From Sedimentisphaerales bacterium (GTDB lineage Bacteria > Planctomycetota > Phycisphaerae > Sedimentisphaerales > Anaerobacaceae), in assembly GCA_016936075.1 (NCBI GenBank), contig JAFGPS010000032.1:1-32808 (forward strand): DNA of 32,808 bases, in the 5' to 3' direction. This document shows positions 17,201-28,052 of the stretch, in pieces (position 1 is the first letter of the stretch; each line of letters opens with the position of its first letter). The notes under the pieces were generated by a model. The model saw nothing but the letters and a program-made list of their open reading frames with translations, was not told the DNA's origin and made no database searches. A program made the position numbers and the translations under genes.

Positions 17201-17764
17201 ATGCTCACAACTACACTTACCATTGCAAATTTAGGAACTGTCACATTTACAGTTTCTTCTAAAGCAAAATATCAGAGAATTACGGTCTATCCTGACAAAA
17301 CTATCAAAGTGACTATTCCAAGAAATAGCTCTCTGAACAAAGCAAAACAATTTCTGATATCAAAAACTTACTGGATACAAAAACAGTTAGACAAAATTGA
17401 TCAACAAATTAAATCCCAAAATCAACTCGACTTAAATATTGATCTTGAAAAGGCTCAAAAGAACTTGTTTCACCGCCTTGAATATTTCTCACAAAAATAT
17501 AAAATGTTTTATAGAAGCGCTAAATTTCGCTGTCAAAAAACTAAATGGGGAAGTTGTTCCGGAAAAAATAACCTCAATCTGAATATCAATATCGCCTTTT
17601 TACCTGAGGAATTACAGGATTATATTCTTTTGCACGAATTGGTTCATACCAAAATCAAAAACCACGGCCATATATTCTGGGCAGAGTTGGATAAATATAC
17701 AAATGGCAAAGCTAAAGAATTAGCAAAAAAACTGAGAAATTATAACTTGAAATTTATCGCATGA
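17201..17764 (+). CDS. YgjP/DUF45-like zinc metallopeptidase
   Basis: This 187-residue cytosolic protein has the family signatures TKWGSCS (residues 114-120) and HELVH (145-149), followed by NHGHIFW, where H155 is the likely third zinc ligand. The layout matches the YgjP family (WLG-like, also known as DUF45 or M48-related). The physiological substrate is unknown. It starts 3 bp after the PAP2 gene and has no strong ribosome-binding site of its own. The gene ends with TGA, which helps show that TGA acts as a stop in this genome. Confidence 0.85.
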   Translation: MLTTTLTIANLGTVTFTVSSKAKYQRITVYPDKTIKVTIPRNSSLNKAKQFLISKTYWIQKQLDKIDQQIKSQNQLDLNIDLEKAQKNLFHRLEYFSQKYKMFYRSAKFRCQKTKWGSCSGKNNLNLNINIAFLPEELQDYILLHELVHTKIKNHGHIFWAELDKYTNGKAKELAKKLRNYNLKFIA

Positions 17765-17791
17765 CATAAAAGTGATACAAAAACTCAAAAA

Positions 17792-17838
17792 TAGGCCCGC
17801 AAGGATTCAAACCTTGGACCAATGGATTACAAGACCAA
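17792..17838 (-). pseudogene. 3'-half tRNA-Thr(UGU)-like remnant
   Basis: On the minus strand the order is an anticodon arm with 7-nt loop CTTGTAA (anticodon TGT, plus-strand 17829-17831), a 5-nt variable loop TGGTC, and a perfect 5-bp T-stem CAAGG/CCTTG with loop TTTGAAT. A 7-nt acceptor strand CGGGCCT and an A follow. The anticodon stem has only three of five pairs. No matching 5' acceptor strand or D-arm is found upstream. It is therefore a decayed or truncated tRNA gene, such as integration into tRNA genes leaves behind. Confidence 0.6.
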
Positions 17839-17868
17839 TTACCAGTTCACAAAACACTAATATACTCA

Positions 17869-17993
17869 AACTGACCGATTTCGAGTTAAATAATACAATA
17901 ACTTCTTATTTTGAAGCCAGACTTCGGCGAGCTCAGTCGAGGCGGTGCTTCATCCACAGGGGATTCAGCATGACAAAGAAAAATCGGTCAGTT
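17869..17993. repeat. Element bounded by 13-bp perfect inverted repeats
   Basis: AACTGACCGATTT at 17869-17881 is the exact inverse of AAATCGGTCAGTT at 17981-17993, with 99 bp between. The interior is GC-richer than its surroundings and contains CTTCGGCGAGCTCAGTCGAG (17932-17951), which looks like a dispersed bacterial repeat. It encodes nothing convincing. It resembles a MITE-like or repeat-palindrome unit, or it may act as a long hairpin between the convergent metallopeptidase and GH3 genes. Confidence 0.55.
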
Positions 17994-18002
17994 CTTATTA
18001 AT

Positions 18003-19922
18003 TTAGTAGCTTAAACCGAAACCATATTTATAAAGCGGTTCATAATCAGCATCACCAACATTAATTGGAAGCTGGTCCATAGACTTCGGCCATGTGAATG
18101 AGAGTTTTCCTGTCGGTTTATAATCACCTAATAATACATCTGCGACACCTTGCCCCTCGGTACCAGGGTACCATGCGGCAACGATAGCATCGGCTTTTTC
18201 GAGAATATCACCGATAATCATGGGACGACCGGAAATTATAACTGCTACTACCGGGACTCCGGAATTCTTGATTTTACTAACCATTTCAACCTGCTGAGCA
18301 TTTAATGAAAGGTCGCCGGTATCACCGCTACCTTCGGCATAAGGTCTTTCCTCACCTATGAATACGATAGCAACATCAGCACCTTCAACGTCTGATCCAT
18401 CAGATGAGTAAGTAACTTGTGTTTCAGAAGAAACTGAATTTTTTATTGCCTGAAGTATTGTAGTTCCACCAGTAGTAACATTACCACTTGCCCCCTGCCA
18501 TTGTACCGTCCAGCCGCCGCACTGATTACCAATATTATCACCATTTACACCGGCAACATGAATACGCTTTGCGTTTTTAGCTATAGGAAGAACTTTATTA
18601 TTGTTTTGAAGCAGAACAAGTGATTCCCTTACAGCTTTGCGAGCAACCTGGCGATGTTCATCGCAACCGAATTTATCGTGAAGATTTCTATCAGCAAGTT
18701 GAGAACGGTTTTCATCAAAAAGACCCATTGCAATTTTAACACGAAGGATTCTTGTTACAGCATCATCTATACGTGACATTGGAACCGTGCCTTCATCGAC
18801 AAGCTCCTTAAGCAAAGTGCAAAATTCGGCATATCTGCTTGGTTCCATAGCCATATCCATTCCTGCGTTTATTGATGTTGCTATACCTTCCTTGAAGTTT
18901 CTATTAATTTGGTCTATCGCGCTGTAATCTGAAATTAAAAATCCTTCAAAACCAAGCTCATCTTTAAGCAGGTCTGTGAGCAGGAATTTGCTGGCAGAGC
19001 ATTTTACGCCGTTCCAGCTGCTGTATGATGGCATAATTGTTGCAACACCTGCATCTACCGCGTCTTTGTACGGAGGAAGATGTATTGCCCTAAGAGTCGC
19101 TTCGTCGAATTCACAGTTACCTGCATTTAATGAAACTCTAACTCCACGAGTGTTAGTTAGACCTTCTCCGCCAAAATTAAAAGCAGGCATCCCGCCTCCG
19201 CGCCCCTGTCGCTCTACGGCTGTTGTTCCACCATCTGCAATGTAGTGCTTTGCACAGGCAGCTACAGAAAGAGGATTACTAAGGTTATCTCCCTGCAAGC
19301 CGCGAACGGAAGCTGCACCGAGAAGCGAGGATATTTTTGGTTCTTCCGAAAAACCTTCATAGGTCCTACCCCATCTCTCGTCACGTACGACAGTTACACA
19401 TGGAGCAAAAGTCCATTGAATTCCGGTTGCTTTCATCTCATAAGCTGTAATTTTGCCAATTTCTTCAACAAGATCAGAATCCCCAGTACATCCTAAACCT
19501 ATATTATGTGGGAAAATTACAGCACCTTCTATGTTACTATGCCCATGAACAGCATCAATACCAAATATTAGAGGAATACCGAGACGAGTTCCCATTGCTA
19601 ATCTTTGAGCATTATCATAAAGGTCAGTCCATGCTTCAAGACTATTGCCTGCCCGTGGGTCGGAGCCGCCACCCATTAGTACAGAACCAACAAAATATTT
19701 CTGGATATCATTTTTATCCCGCATACTAGCATAGTCAGGCTGAACCATCTGACCGATCTTTTCTTCCAGTGTCATTTTCTCAAGAATTTCTTTTGCCTTG
19801 GTATCATAAGTTAAAAAAGATTTTTGCTTGGTCTGTCCCTGTAATATTGTGCAATATACTAATATCACGCTCAAGCAGATTACACTCTCAAATATTGTAT
19901 TCCGAACAATAGCTTTTGACAT
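18003..19922 (-). CDS. GH3 family glycoside hydrolase (beta-glucosidase/exo-glucanase type), secreted
   Basis: This 639-residue enzyme has an N-terminal signal sequence (hydrophobic residues about 12-27) and two GH3 domains. Substrate residues K225-H226 are in place and the catalytic nucleophile is D332 in [12 protein letters not shown]530 in [13 protein letters not shown] fits the acid/base position of plant ExoI-type enzymes. The protein ends at YGFGLSY, so it lacks the Fn3-like C-terminal domain and is the two-domain exo-glucanase type. It probably trims beta-linked gluco-oligosaccharides outside the cytoplasm; the exact sugar cannot be told. A strong AAAGGAG ribosome-binding site precedes the ATG. 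It is the last gene of the leftward polysaccharide cluster, 310 bp after the broken esterase. Confidence 0.92.
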   Translation of the reverse strand: MSKAIVRNTIFESVICLSVILVYCTILQGQTKQKSFLTYDTKAKEILEKMTLEEKIGQMVQPDYASMRDKNDIQKYFVGSVLMGGGSDPRAGNSLEAWTDLYDNAQRLAMGTRLGIPLIFGIDAVHGHSNIEGAVIFPHNIGLGCTGDSDLVEEIGKITAYEMKATGIQWTFAPCVTVVRDERWGRTYEGFSEEPKISSLLGAASVRGLQGDNLSNPLSVAACAKHYIADGGTTAVERQGRGGGMPAFNFGGEGLTNTRGVRVSLNAGNCEFDEATLRAIHLPPYKDAVDAGVATIMPSYSSWNGVKCSASKFLLTDLLKDELGFEGFLISDYSAIDQINRNFKEGIATSINAGMDMAMEPSRYAEFCTLLKELVDEGTVPMSRIDDAVTRILRVKIAMGLFDENRSQLADRNLHDKFGCDEHRQVARKAVRESLVLLQNNNKVLPIAKNAKRIHVAGVNGDNIGNQCGGWTVQWQGASGNVTTGGTTILQAIKNSVSSETQVTYSSDGSDVEGADVAIVFIGEERPYAEGSGDTGDLSLNAQQVEMVSKIKNSGVPVVAVIISGRPMIIGDILEKADAIVAAWYPGTEGQGVADVLLGDYKPTGKLSFTWPKSMDQLPINVGDADYEPLYKYGFGLSY

Positions 19923-20232
19923 TTTAAATCTCCTTTAAATAAATATTAATTACTGCATAAATAAAATATTTACTAAACTCAAATTTTATAATAATTTAAC
20001 TTTGAAAACGATATTTTTCATACCTATTGAGCAGCAAGCAGCATACGAATTCATACACCTTAGCATTTAAGAATAATTGCTCTATTTTGTTGTCTCTTCA
20101 AGCTTTAAAACAGCAGGGATGTCTTTTCATTATACCGGATCGCCGTAGATGATGAGCATTGCGGCAATCCGGTAATTACTGTTTATTTCATTCTGTTTGT
20201 CAGATTGACTCACATATTTTCCTTATCGACAC
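19923..20232 (-). other. Intergenic region with hairpin between esterase 1 and GH3
   Basis: A 13-bp stem with one mismatch is formed by TACCGGATCGCCG (20133-20145) and CGGCAATCCGGTA (20162-20174), 59 bp past the esterase stop. There is no T-run, so it may be a processing signal or a T-less terminator. No copy of the TTACGTATACGTAA operator and no TTGACT promoter was seen ahead of the GH3 gene. Confidence 0.45.
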
Positions 20233-21540
20233 CTACTTAAAAAGGTGGGGTGCCAACTCAATGAGGCTGCGACGCCAGGTCAACCAATCGTGAGCCGAAC
20301 CTGGAGACACATAGGAAATGGCGTTGAAGCTGGCCTGAGTAAGCGCGCTTGCGGCATTCTTGACGCCGTCTGGATTTTCCCTTTCACCACAACTCAGGAA
20401 CACGAATTTAAGATTCGCCTTGTGACCAGCGAGTTCTTCCGGTGTGTAGGTACCACCGCTGAGGAGGCCATAATACGAAAAGGTGTCAGGGTGAGCAATC
20501 GTGACCGCATGAGTGTGCATTCCACCCATCGACAAGCCGGCAATTGCGCGATTTGCCTGGTCGGGCAATGTACGATAGCTCTTATCAATAAACGGTATTA
20601 GATCCGCAACTATACTTTCAGGGAATGCACCACCACCTATACCTCCGCGACTACGAGTTGCACCAGCAGCACCTCTTTCGCCAGCAGGAGCAGCAGCACC
20701 GCGACCCATTGCACCAATGCCACCTCGAGAAGCGGCAGGAACAATATCCTGAGAGGCTATCTGATTAGCATTACCATTAGTCATAACGACTATCATTGGC
20801 TTAACCTTGCCCTTGGCAATCATATTATCCATTATCTGTGGCGCCTTACCTAAAGATGTCCATGCATCTTCGTCACCACCGGCACCATGAAGCAGATAGA
20901 AAACAGGATATTTTTCTCCACTGGTCTCATATCCCGGAGGTGTATAAACATAGACTCGACGTTGTTCCAGATTCAAAGTCGGCGATGGATACCAGACTTT
21001 AGCTAATGTACCATGTGGTACATCTGATTTTATGGTATACAAATCACCATTTCCACCGGGTATGATTAAAACGCTTGTTATTCTTGTACCATCACGCTTG
21101 AGCTGCATATTTGCCGGATCCCATACACTTGCGCCATCTACATTGAAAGTATATCCATACATCTCGGAATCAAGAGGACCAACCGATACCGACCATAGAC
21201 CATTTTCATCTTTTGTCATCTCTGTTGTGCCGCCCCCCATACCGCCCCAGTCACCTCTTACGCTTACTGAGGTTGCCTGTGGTGCAGAAAGCCTGAATGT
21301 CACCTTATTGTCATCTGCTATTTCAGGAGACAAGACACTTCCCCCGCGACCACCGAACATACCCGCCATGCCTCGACCGGCTGCAGCACCTCTGCCTCAT
21401 GCCGCTCCAACGCGTGCCGCACCCATGCCACCCATACCAGCGCGACCGCCAACCGCTGGAGTATCCTGTGCGTTTGCCGCTATCGCCATACAAAGCGTGA
21501 CAACAATATAAATCAACAATACTTTTCTGATCTTTTTCAT
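20233..21540 (-). pseudogene. CE1-type secreted esterase 1, interrupted by in-frame TGA
   Basis: The full frame runs from an ATG at 21540, preceded by AAGGGG at 7 nt spacing. It encodes a signal peptide (MKKIRKVLLIYIVVTLCMA...) and a Gly/Ala/Arg-rich linker. Codon 48 (plus-strand 21397-21399) is TGA. The frame then continues for 387 codons with an E-set/CBM48-like domain (NKVTFRLSAPQ...) and an esterase domain with [10 protein letters not shown] and the nucleophile elbow GLSMGG. The histidine is in SAHDW. A restart at ATG 21369 would give a 378-residue protein without a signal peptide and without a good ribosome-binding site. One C-to-T change (CGA to TGA) would explain the stop. Compared with its two paralogs it has a long Ala/Gly/Arg loop before GGAFPES, and its acidic catalytic region (GERENPDG) differs. 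Confidence 0.75.
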
Positions 21541-21683
21541 AATAATACCCCTTAAAATTAATTCTTGTTATGACCCATTAAAAAACGTTATAAAGAATCA
21601 AACCAGCTCTGAAAAAAACATCAAAGCTAATATGATATTACTGTAATAATATCACTTACCCTGGGGAAACATTATCTTAGCCG
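21541..21683. promoter_or_regulatory. Intergenic region with inverted repeat between GH3 and esterase 1
   Basis: TGATATTA (21633-21640) and TAATATCA (21647-21654) form an 8-bp inverted repeat with a 6-nt spacer, 29 bp after the GH3 stop. There is no T-run, so it may be a protein-binding site for esterase 1 expression rather than a terminator. The AAGGGG ribosome-binding site for esterase 1 is also here. Confidence 0.35.
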
Positions 21684-24035
21684 TTATGGATGCGTAATAT
21701 TAATATCCTTTTGAAGAGTCATAGCTTTGGATACATTCTTTACTATAAGCTCTTTGTCCAAGTCAAATGATACTACACCCTTAATATCCCTTGATGAATT
21801 GCCAACCTTAACTATATATTTACCGGCTTCTGAAATCCAGCTTGATGAGGATGTATCAAAAGAAGCAAGGTCTCTCGGCTTCAATACAAAACTCAGTGTA
21901 TCTTTATTGCCGGGCTCAAGCAATTTAGTTTTTCCAAAGGCAACAAGCTCTTCTTTAGGTTTATTCAGATTTTCAGCAGGGGCAGTAAGGTAAATCTGAA
22001 CTACTTCTCGGCCAGCGGTGTTTCCTGTATTTTTAACATCAACTGAAATTTCTAACTGTTTGTCGAATTTTTCCGAACTGATTTTTATATTGCTGTATTC
22101 GAATGTCGTATAAGACAAGCCAAAACCGAACTCATATGACACATCCTTTTGAAATGTATTGAAGTACCTGTACCCGACATAAATATCTTCTTCGTATATA
22201 ACCTCAGCACGTCTTTCAGCTATTCCTAATCCACCGCGGCCGCTGTCACTGGCTGGCATAGGTTCGCTGGATTCTATCACAGTTCCCGGGAAATTCTTTG
22301 ACGAAGAAATGTCACTGTAAGCTATCGGGAAAGTGTCCGCCAGTTTTCCGGATGGATTAACTTTGCCGGATAGGACATCGGCGATTGCATGTCCCGCTTC
22401 CTGGCCGGGCTGCCATGCAAGCAGAATCGCATCTGGAATATCTTTCCAACTTGCTGTTTCTATTACGCCGCCTATGTTAAGAATGACGACTGTGTTTTTC
22501 CCGTTTGCTTTGAATGCATTTGTAACATTTTCAATTGTGCTTTTTTCAATATCGCTCAGGTTAAAATCATTTTCAATATTTCTGTCAGAAAATTCACCTG
22601 AATTTCTTCCAATAGTAATAAGAGCAATATCATTTTCCTGTGCCATTTCATGAGCAATATCAGAAAAGACTTTCATCTCTTCTATAGGCGGCGGAAGCAT
22701 AAAAGCTGAAAGTGCGATTCCATCTGTCTGTTGCCTGGATTTAGCATCTTTAATATAGTTTGTATATAGTTGCTGGAGCGTTTCATCAATGGATAAGCCG
22801 CTTTTTTCCAGGCCTTCAACCAGCGAAATACTATAAGCTTCGTTTACATTTCCACTTCCTGTACCACCAGTTACTATTTCGTAAGACATATTTCCAAATG
22901 CTGCAATTTTCTTAATGTCCATAGCTAACGGAAGGACACTGTTATTGTTTTTCAGTAATACCATGCCATCAGCTGCGGCCTGGCGAGCTATTTGTGCGTG
23001 AGATTTCAAATCAGGTTTATTTGAATATTTGTAACCTTTGTAATGAGGACTTTTCAGTATAATATTTAGAATGCGTTTGACATTAAGATTCAAAACTTCT
23101 TCGTCGAGAGTGCCATCGTTTACTGCTTTTATAATTTTCTCTTTCTGATTGGGATTACCCGGCATTATCAAATCATTACCGGCTTTCATCTGCTTTACGG
23201 CATCTGTTCCTGCTAACCAGTCTGTCATAACAAAACCTTTAAAGCCCCAATCTTCTCTTAAAACTTTTGTAAGAAGGTCGTAATTTTCGCATGAGTATGT
23301 CCCGTTGATTTTATTATATGATGACATTACTGTCCATGGCTGAGCTTCTTCTACTGCTATGCGAAAACCTTCAAGATATATTTCACGTAAAGCTCTTTCA
23401 CTTACAATAGTATCTACAGTGAACCTGTCTGTTTCCTGATTATTTGCCGCGAAATGTTTTATAGAAGTTCCCACATTTTGTGACTGTACGCCTTTAACCA
23501 TAGCGGCTGTTATTTTTCCTGTTACAAGTGGGTCTTCCGAATAGTATTCGAAATTTCTGCCGCATAAGGGATTGCGATGAAGATTCAATGCCGGAGCCAG
23601 AAGAACATCTGCGCCATATTCAAGTACCTCGTTTCCCATTGCTTGTCCGACCTTGTAAACAAGCTCCGTATCCCATGTTGAAGCAAGCAGGGTCGCAATC
23701 GGAAATGCAGTGCAATAATAAGTGTTTTCATCGTTTGGTCTTGTTGGATTGATTCTCAATCCAGCGGGTCCGTCAGCAAGAACCATAGGTGTAATTCCAA
23801 GGCGTTCAATTTGTGAACTTGCCCCGGCTGCGCCAGAAACGAGCTTTTCGGCAAGAGTTTTTTCATTTGTTACATCCATACCGGCAATATACATACCAGT
23901 ACCAACGACAAGACTGGCCTTTTCTTCAAGTGTCATTTTTGATATTGTCTCTGTAATATTCATACTTCCCGCGAAAACATTAGTAGCAAACATAAAAGAA
24001 ATGATAAATACACACATAAAATATTTTGTCTTCAT
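21684..24035 (-). CDS. GH3 family beta-glycosidase with Fn3-like C-terminal domain, secreted
   Basis: This 783-residue enzyme has a signal peptide (MKTKYFMCVFIISFMFATNVFA), the GH3 barrel with K193-H194 and nucleophile D272 in GFVMTDW, the second alpha/beta domain (VLLKNNNSVLPL onward), and an Fn3-like domain at about residues 640-765 (start YEFGFGLSYTTFEY). It is the beta-glucosidase/beta-xylosidase architecture; the exact sugar specificity cannot be read reliably. AAGG lies 6 nt before the ATG. Its promoter carries the TTACGTATACGTAA operator, and a hairpin sits in its leader. It therefore appears to be co-regulated with the LamG and BD-FAE genes about 7 kb away. Confidence 0.93.
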   Translation of the reverse strand: MKTKYFMCVFIISFMFATNVFAGSMNITETISKMTLEEKASLVVGTGMYIAGMDVTNEKTLAEKLVSGAAGASSQIERLGITPMVLADGPAGLRINPTRPNDENTYYCTAFPIATLLASTWDTELVYKVGQAMGNEVLEYGADVLLAPALNLHRNPLCGRNFEYYSEDPLVTGKITAAMVKGVQSQNVGTSIKHFAANNQETDRFTVDTIVSERALREIYLEGFRIAVEEAQPWTVMSSYNKINGTYSCENYDLLTKVLREDWGFKGFVMTDWLAGTDAVKQMKAGNDLIMPGNPNQKEKIIKAVNDGTLDEEVLNLNVKRILNIILKSPHYKGYKYSNKPDLKSHAQIARQAAADGMVLLKNNNSVLPLAMDIKKIAAFGNMSYEIVTGGTGSGNVNEAYSISLVEGLEKSGLSIDETLQQLYTNYIKDAKSRQQTDGIALSAFMLPPPIEEMKVFSDIAHEMAQENDIALITIGRNSGEFSDRNIENDFNLSDIEKSTIENVTNAFKANGKNTVVILNIGGVIETASWKDIPDAILLAWQPGQEAGHAIADVLSGKVNPSGKLADTFPIAYSDISSSKNFPGTVIESSEPMPASDSGRGGLGIAERRAEVIYEEDIYVGYRYFNTFQKDVSYEFGFGLSYTTFEYSNIKISSEKFDKQLEISVDVKNTGNTAGREVVQIYLTAPAENLNKPKEELVAFGKTKLLEPGNKDTLSFVLKPRDLASFDTSSSSWISEAGKYIVKVGNSSRDIKGVVSFDLDKELIVKNVSKAMTLQKDINITHP

Positions 24036-24102
24036 TTTTGGCCTTTCCGAATTAATTTCCCAAGGACATGATTGAATTTACTATGATATTAAATCTTGTA
24101 TC

Positions 24103-24138
24103 ACATATATTTCTTCGATAGCATCGCGAAATATATGT
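24103..24138 (-). ncRNA. Structured hairpin in the GH3 mRNA leader
   Basis: ACATATATTTC (24103-24113) and GAAATATATGT (24128-24138) form a perfect 11-bp stem, with a further CGAT/ATCG stem around an AGC loop after a small mismatch. It lies 68-103 nt upstream of the GH3 ATG and downstream of the predicted promoter, so it would be in the 5' leader. No riboswitch family was recognised. Confidence 0.45.
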
Positions 24139-24197
24139 TAATCCAAACCTAATTATATTATAACACTTTATTGACATCTTAAGTTCCCCAAACCAGA

Positions 24198-24248
24198 TTA
24201 CGTATACGTAACCTATATAATTTTATGTTATACACCAACCAAAGTCAA
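24198..24248 (-). promoter_or_regulatory. Promoter of GH3 gene with TTACGTATACGTAA operator
   Basis: On the minus strand TTGACT (24243-24248) and TAAAAT (24220-24225) are separated by 17 bp. The perfect 14-bp palindrome TTACGTATACGTAA (24198-24211) begins 8 bp after the -10 box, covering the predicted start of transcription. That position suits repression. The identical palindrome occurs at two other promoters in the window. Confidence 0.8.
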
Positions 24249-24502
24249 TTATATTTATAAAAAATGAGTACTTTATTTTTAGTCATTTATTAGATATTAT
24301 GTATGTTAAAGTCAACATTCTTCAAATAAACTATTATGTGAATACGACTATCATGAAAAACTTAAATTCATATATCGAATAAAATAAGTTCTCTGGGTAA
24401 ATCAATAACATGAACTAAAGAGGTAAATATTGAATAGCGGATGGTATTCAATATTTAAAGCGGCATGTGAACATCTAAAGAACGGAGTATTGTACCAATT
24501 TC
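24249..24502. other. AT-rich intergenic stretch between GH3 promoter and MarR gene
   Basis: No gene, palindrome or terminator was identified with confidence. The MarR gene ends at 24503 and reads toward this region. Confidence 0.35.
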
Positions 24503-24979
24503 CTATTTTTTACGTTTATGAATATTATCTTTTTGATCAGCATTATCTTGAAGGTTCAATTCATCCATTGAAGTTAATATTCGATCGAGAATTTTTAGTA
24601 TATTTTTAAGCTCTTTATCACTAAGAGCTTTATAAATATGCTTGCTTACAGGCTCAATATCATTAAAAGCCTTTTCATAAGTTTTGCGACCTTTCTTTGT
24701 CAGAACTACATGACGTCTTCGAACATCAGATATATTTGGATCCCGCTTTACCATCCCCTTTTTTTCTAACAATACAAGCATAGCTCGTATTGTGTTTGGA
24801 TCAGAATATGCACGTTCGACAAGTACCTGTTGGGTAACTCCATCATCTTCGGCTAATAAACAAAGCAAAACATATTGATAAGCTGTAACACCATATTTCT
24901 TACAACAGGTATCTGTATGGCGACGAATTGCCTTGGATACTTTCCCGAGACTCATTGGTAATTCATGAATTTCTAACAT
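24503..24979 (-). CDS. MarR-family transcriptional regulator
   Basis: This 158-residue cytosolic regulator has a winged helix-turn-helix of MarR type: recognition region QQVLVERAYSDPNTIRAMLVLLEKKGMVKR (split here over residues about 50-80) and wing SDVRRRHVVLTKKG. Amphipathic helices at both ends suit dimerisation. The C-terminus is very basic (KDNIHKRKK). It is the only regulator in the polysaccharide locus and lies between an esterase and the operator-bearing GH3 promoter. Some MarR proteins sense hydroxycinnamates or their CoA esters, which would suit feruloyl-type esterases, but the ligand here is inference. The upstream ribosome-binding site is weak (AAAGAAAG). Confidence 0.88.
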   Translation of the reverse strand: MLEIHELPMSLGKVSKAIRRHTDTCCKKYGVTAYQYVLLCLLAEDDGVTQQVLVERAYSDPNTIRAMLVLLEKKGMVKRDPNISDVRRRHVVLTKKGRKTYEKAFNDIEPVSKHIYKALSDKELKNILKILDRILTSMDELNLQDNADQKDNIHKRKK

Positions 24980-25261
24980 TTTACTTTCTTTCTACTGATT
25001 TTCAAAAAATTCAAATAGTATTAAATATATCGGGGATAATTAAATAATATCTTCACACCTAAATTATTTTCTCTGGAATTTAAATGGTTTATACAGATGT
25101 AAAAACACTAATATACTTTACAAGAGATAATATAATATTTCAAGCAAAATTTGTATGAGTTTTTTCTATGCATACTCCATTAAGTATAGTCTATGTATCC
25201 CGCTTATGTAAAGTATCTTACTACTGATAAAATACAAGATGTATCAATTTAAGAAAGATAA
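24980..25261. promoter_or_regulatory. Upstream region of the MarR gene
   Basis: This region should hold the leftward MarR promoter. ATACTTTACA occurs near 25113-25122 on the plus strand and again, inverted, on the minus strand near 25207-25217. These could be half sites for autoregulation. The TTACGTATACGTAA palindrome is absent. Confidence 0.3.
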
Positions 25262-25290
25262 GGGGATAGAAATTATATATCTCTATCCCC
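25262..25290 (-). terminator. Intrinsic terminator after esterase 2
   Basis: GGGGATAGA and TCTATCCCC form a perfect 9-bp stem with an 11-nt loop, 16 bp beyond the esterase stop. On the minus strand it is followed by a T-rich run (TTATCTTTCTT). Confidence 0.7.
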
Positions 25291-25305
25291 CATTTATAAA
25301 AAATA

Positions 25306-26499
<1,194 letters not shown>

Positions 26500-26538
26500 T
26501 TAAAATATTAACATAAACAATATATTAATAAAATACCT

Positions 26539-28001
<1,463 letters not shown>

Positions 28002-28040
28002 TATTTGCTCGGGACCCAAATCAAGGGTCCCGAGCAAATA
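28002..28040 (-). terminator. Strong hairpin terminator after LamG gene
   Basis: TATTTGCTCGGGACCC (28002-28017) and its exact inverse (28025-28040) form a perfect 16-bp stem with a 7-nt loop, 12 bp past the LamG gene stop. The flanks are AT-rich but without a long T-run. A transcription terminator or 3'-end stabiliser is likely. Confidence 0.7.
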
Positions 28041-28052
28041 ATAAAACACTTC

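Noticed and set aside
17772..18014. 80-codon plus-strand frame
   Set aside because: It runs across the tRNA remnant and the inverted-repeat element, has no ribosome-binding site and overlaps the GH3 gene end; composition is not protein-like.
21397..21399. TGA as a recoded glycine or selenocysteine codon
   Set aside because: Other genes in the window end normally at TGA, including the FAD gene stop that overlaps the next start; the position has no selenocysteine-like context and paralogs show no Cys there.
21032..21511. 159-codon plus-strand frame opposite esterase 1
   Set aside because: It is the proline/serine-rich antisense of the esterase gene and its Gly/Ala-rich linker.
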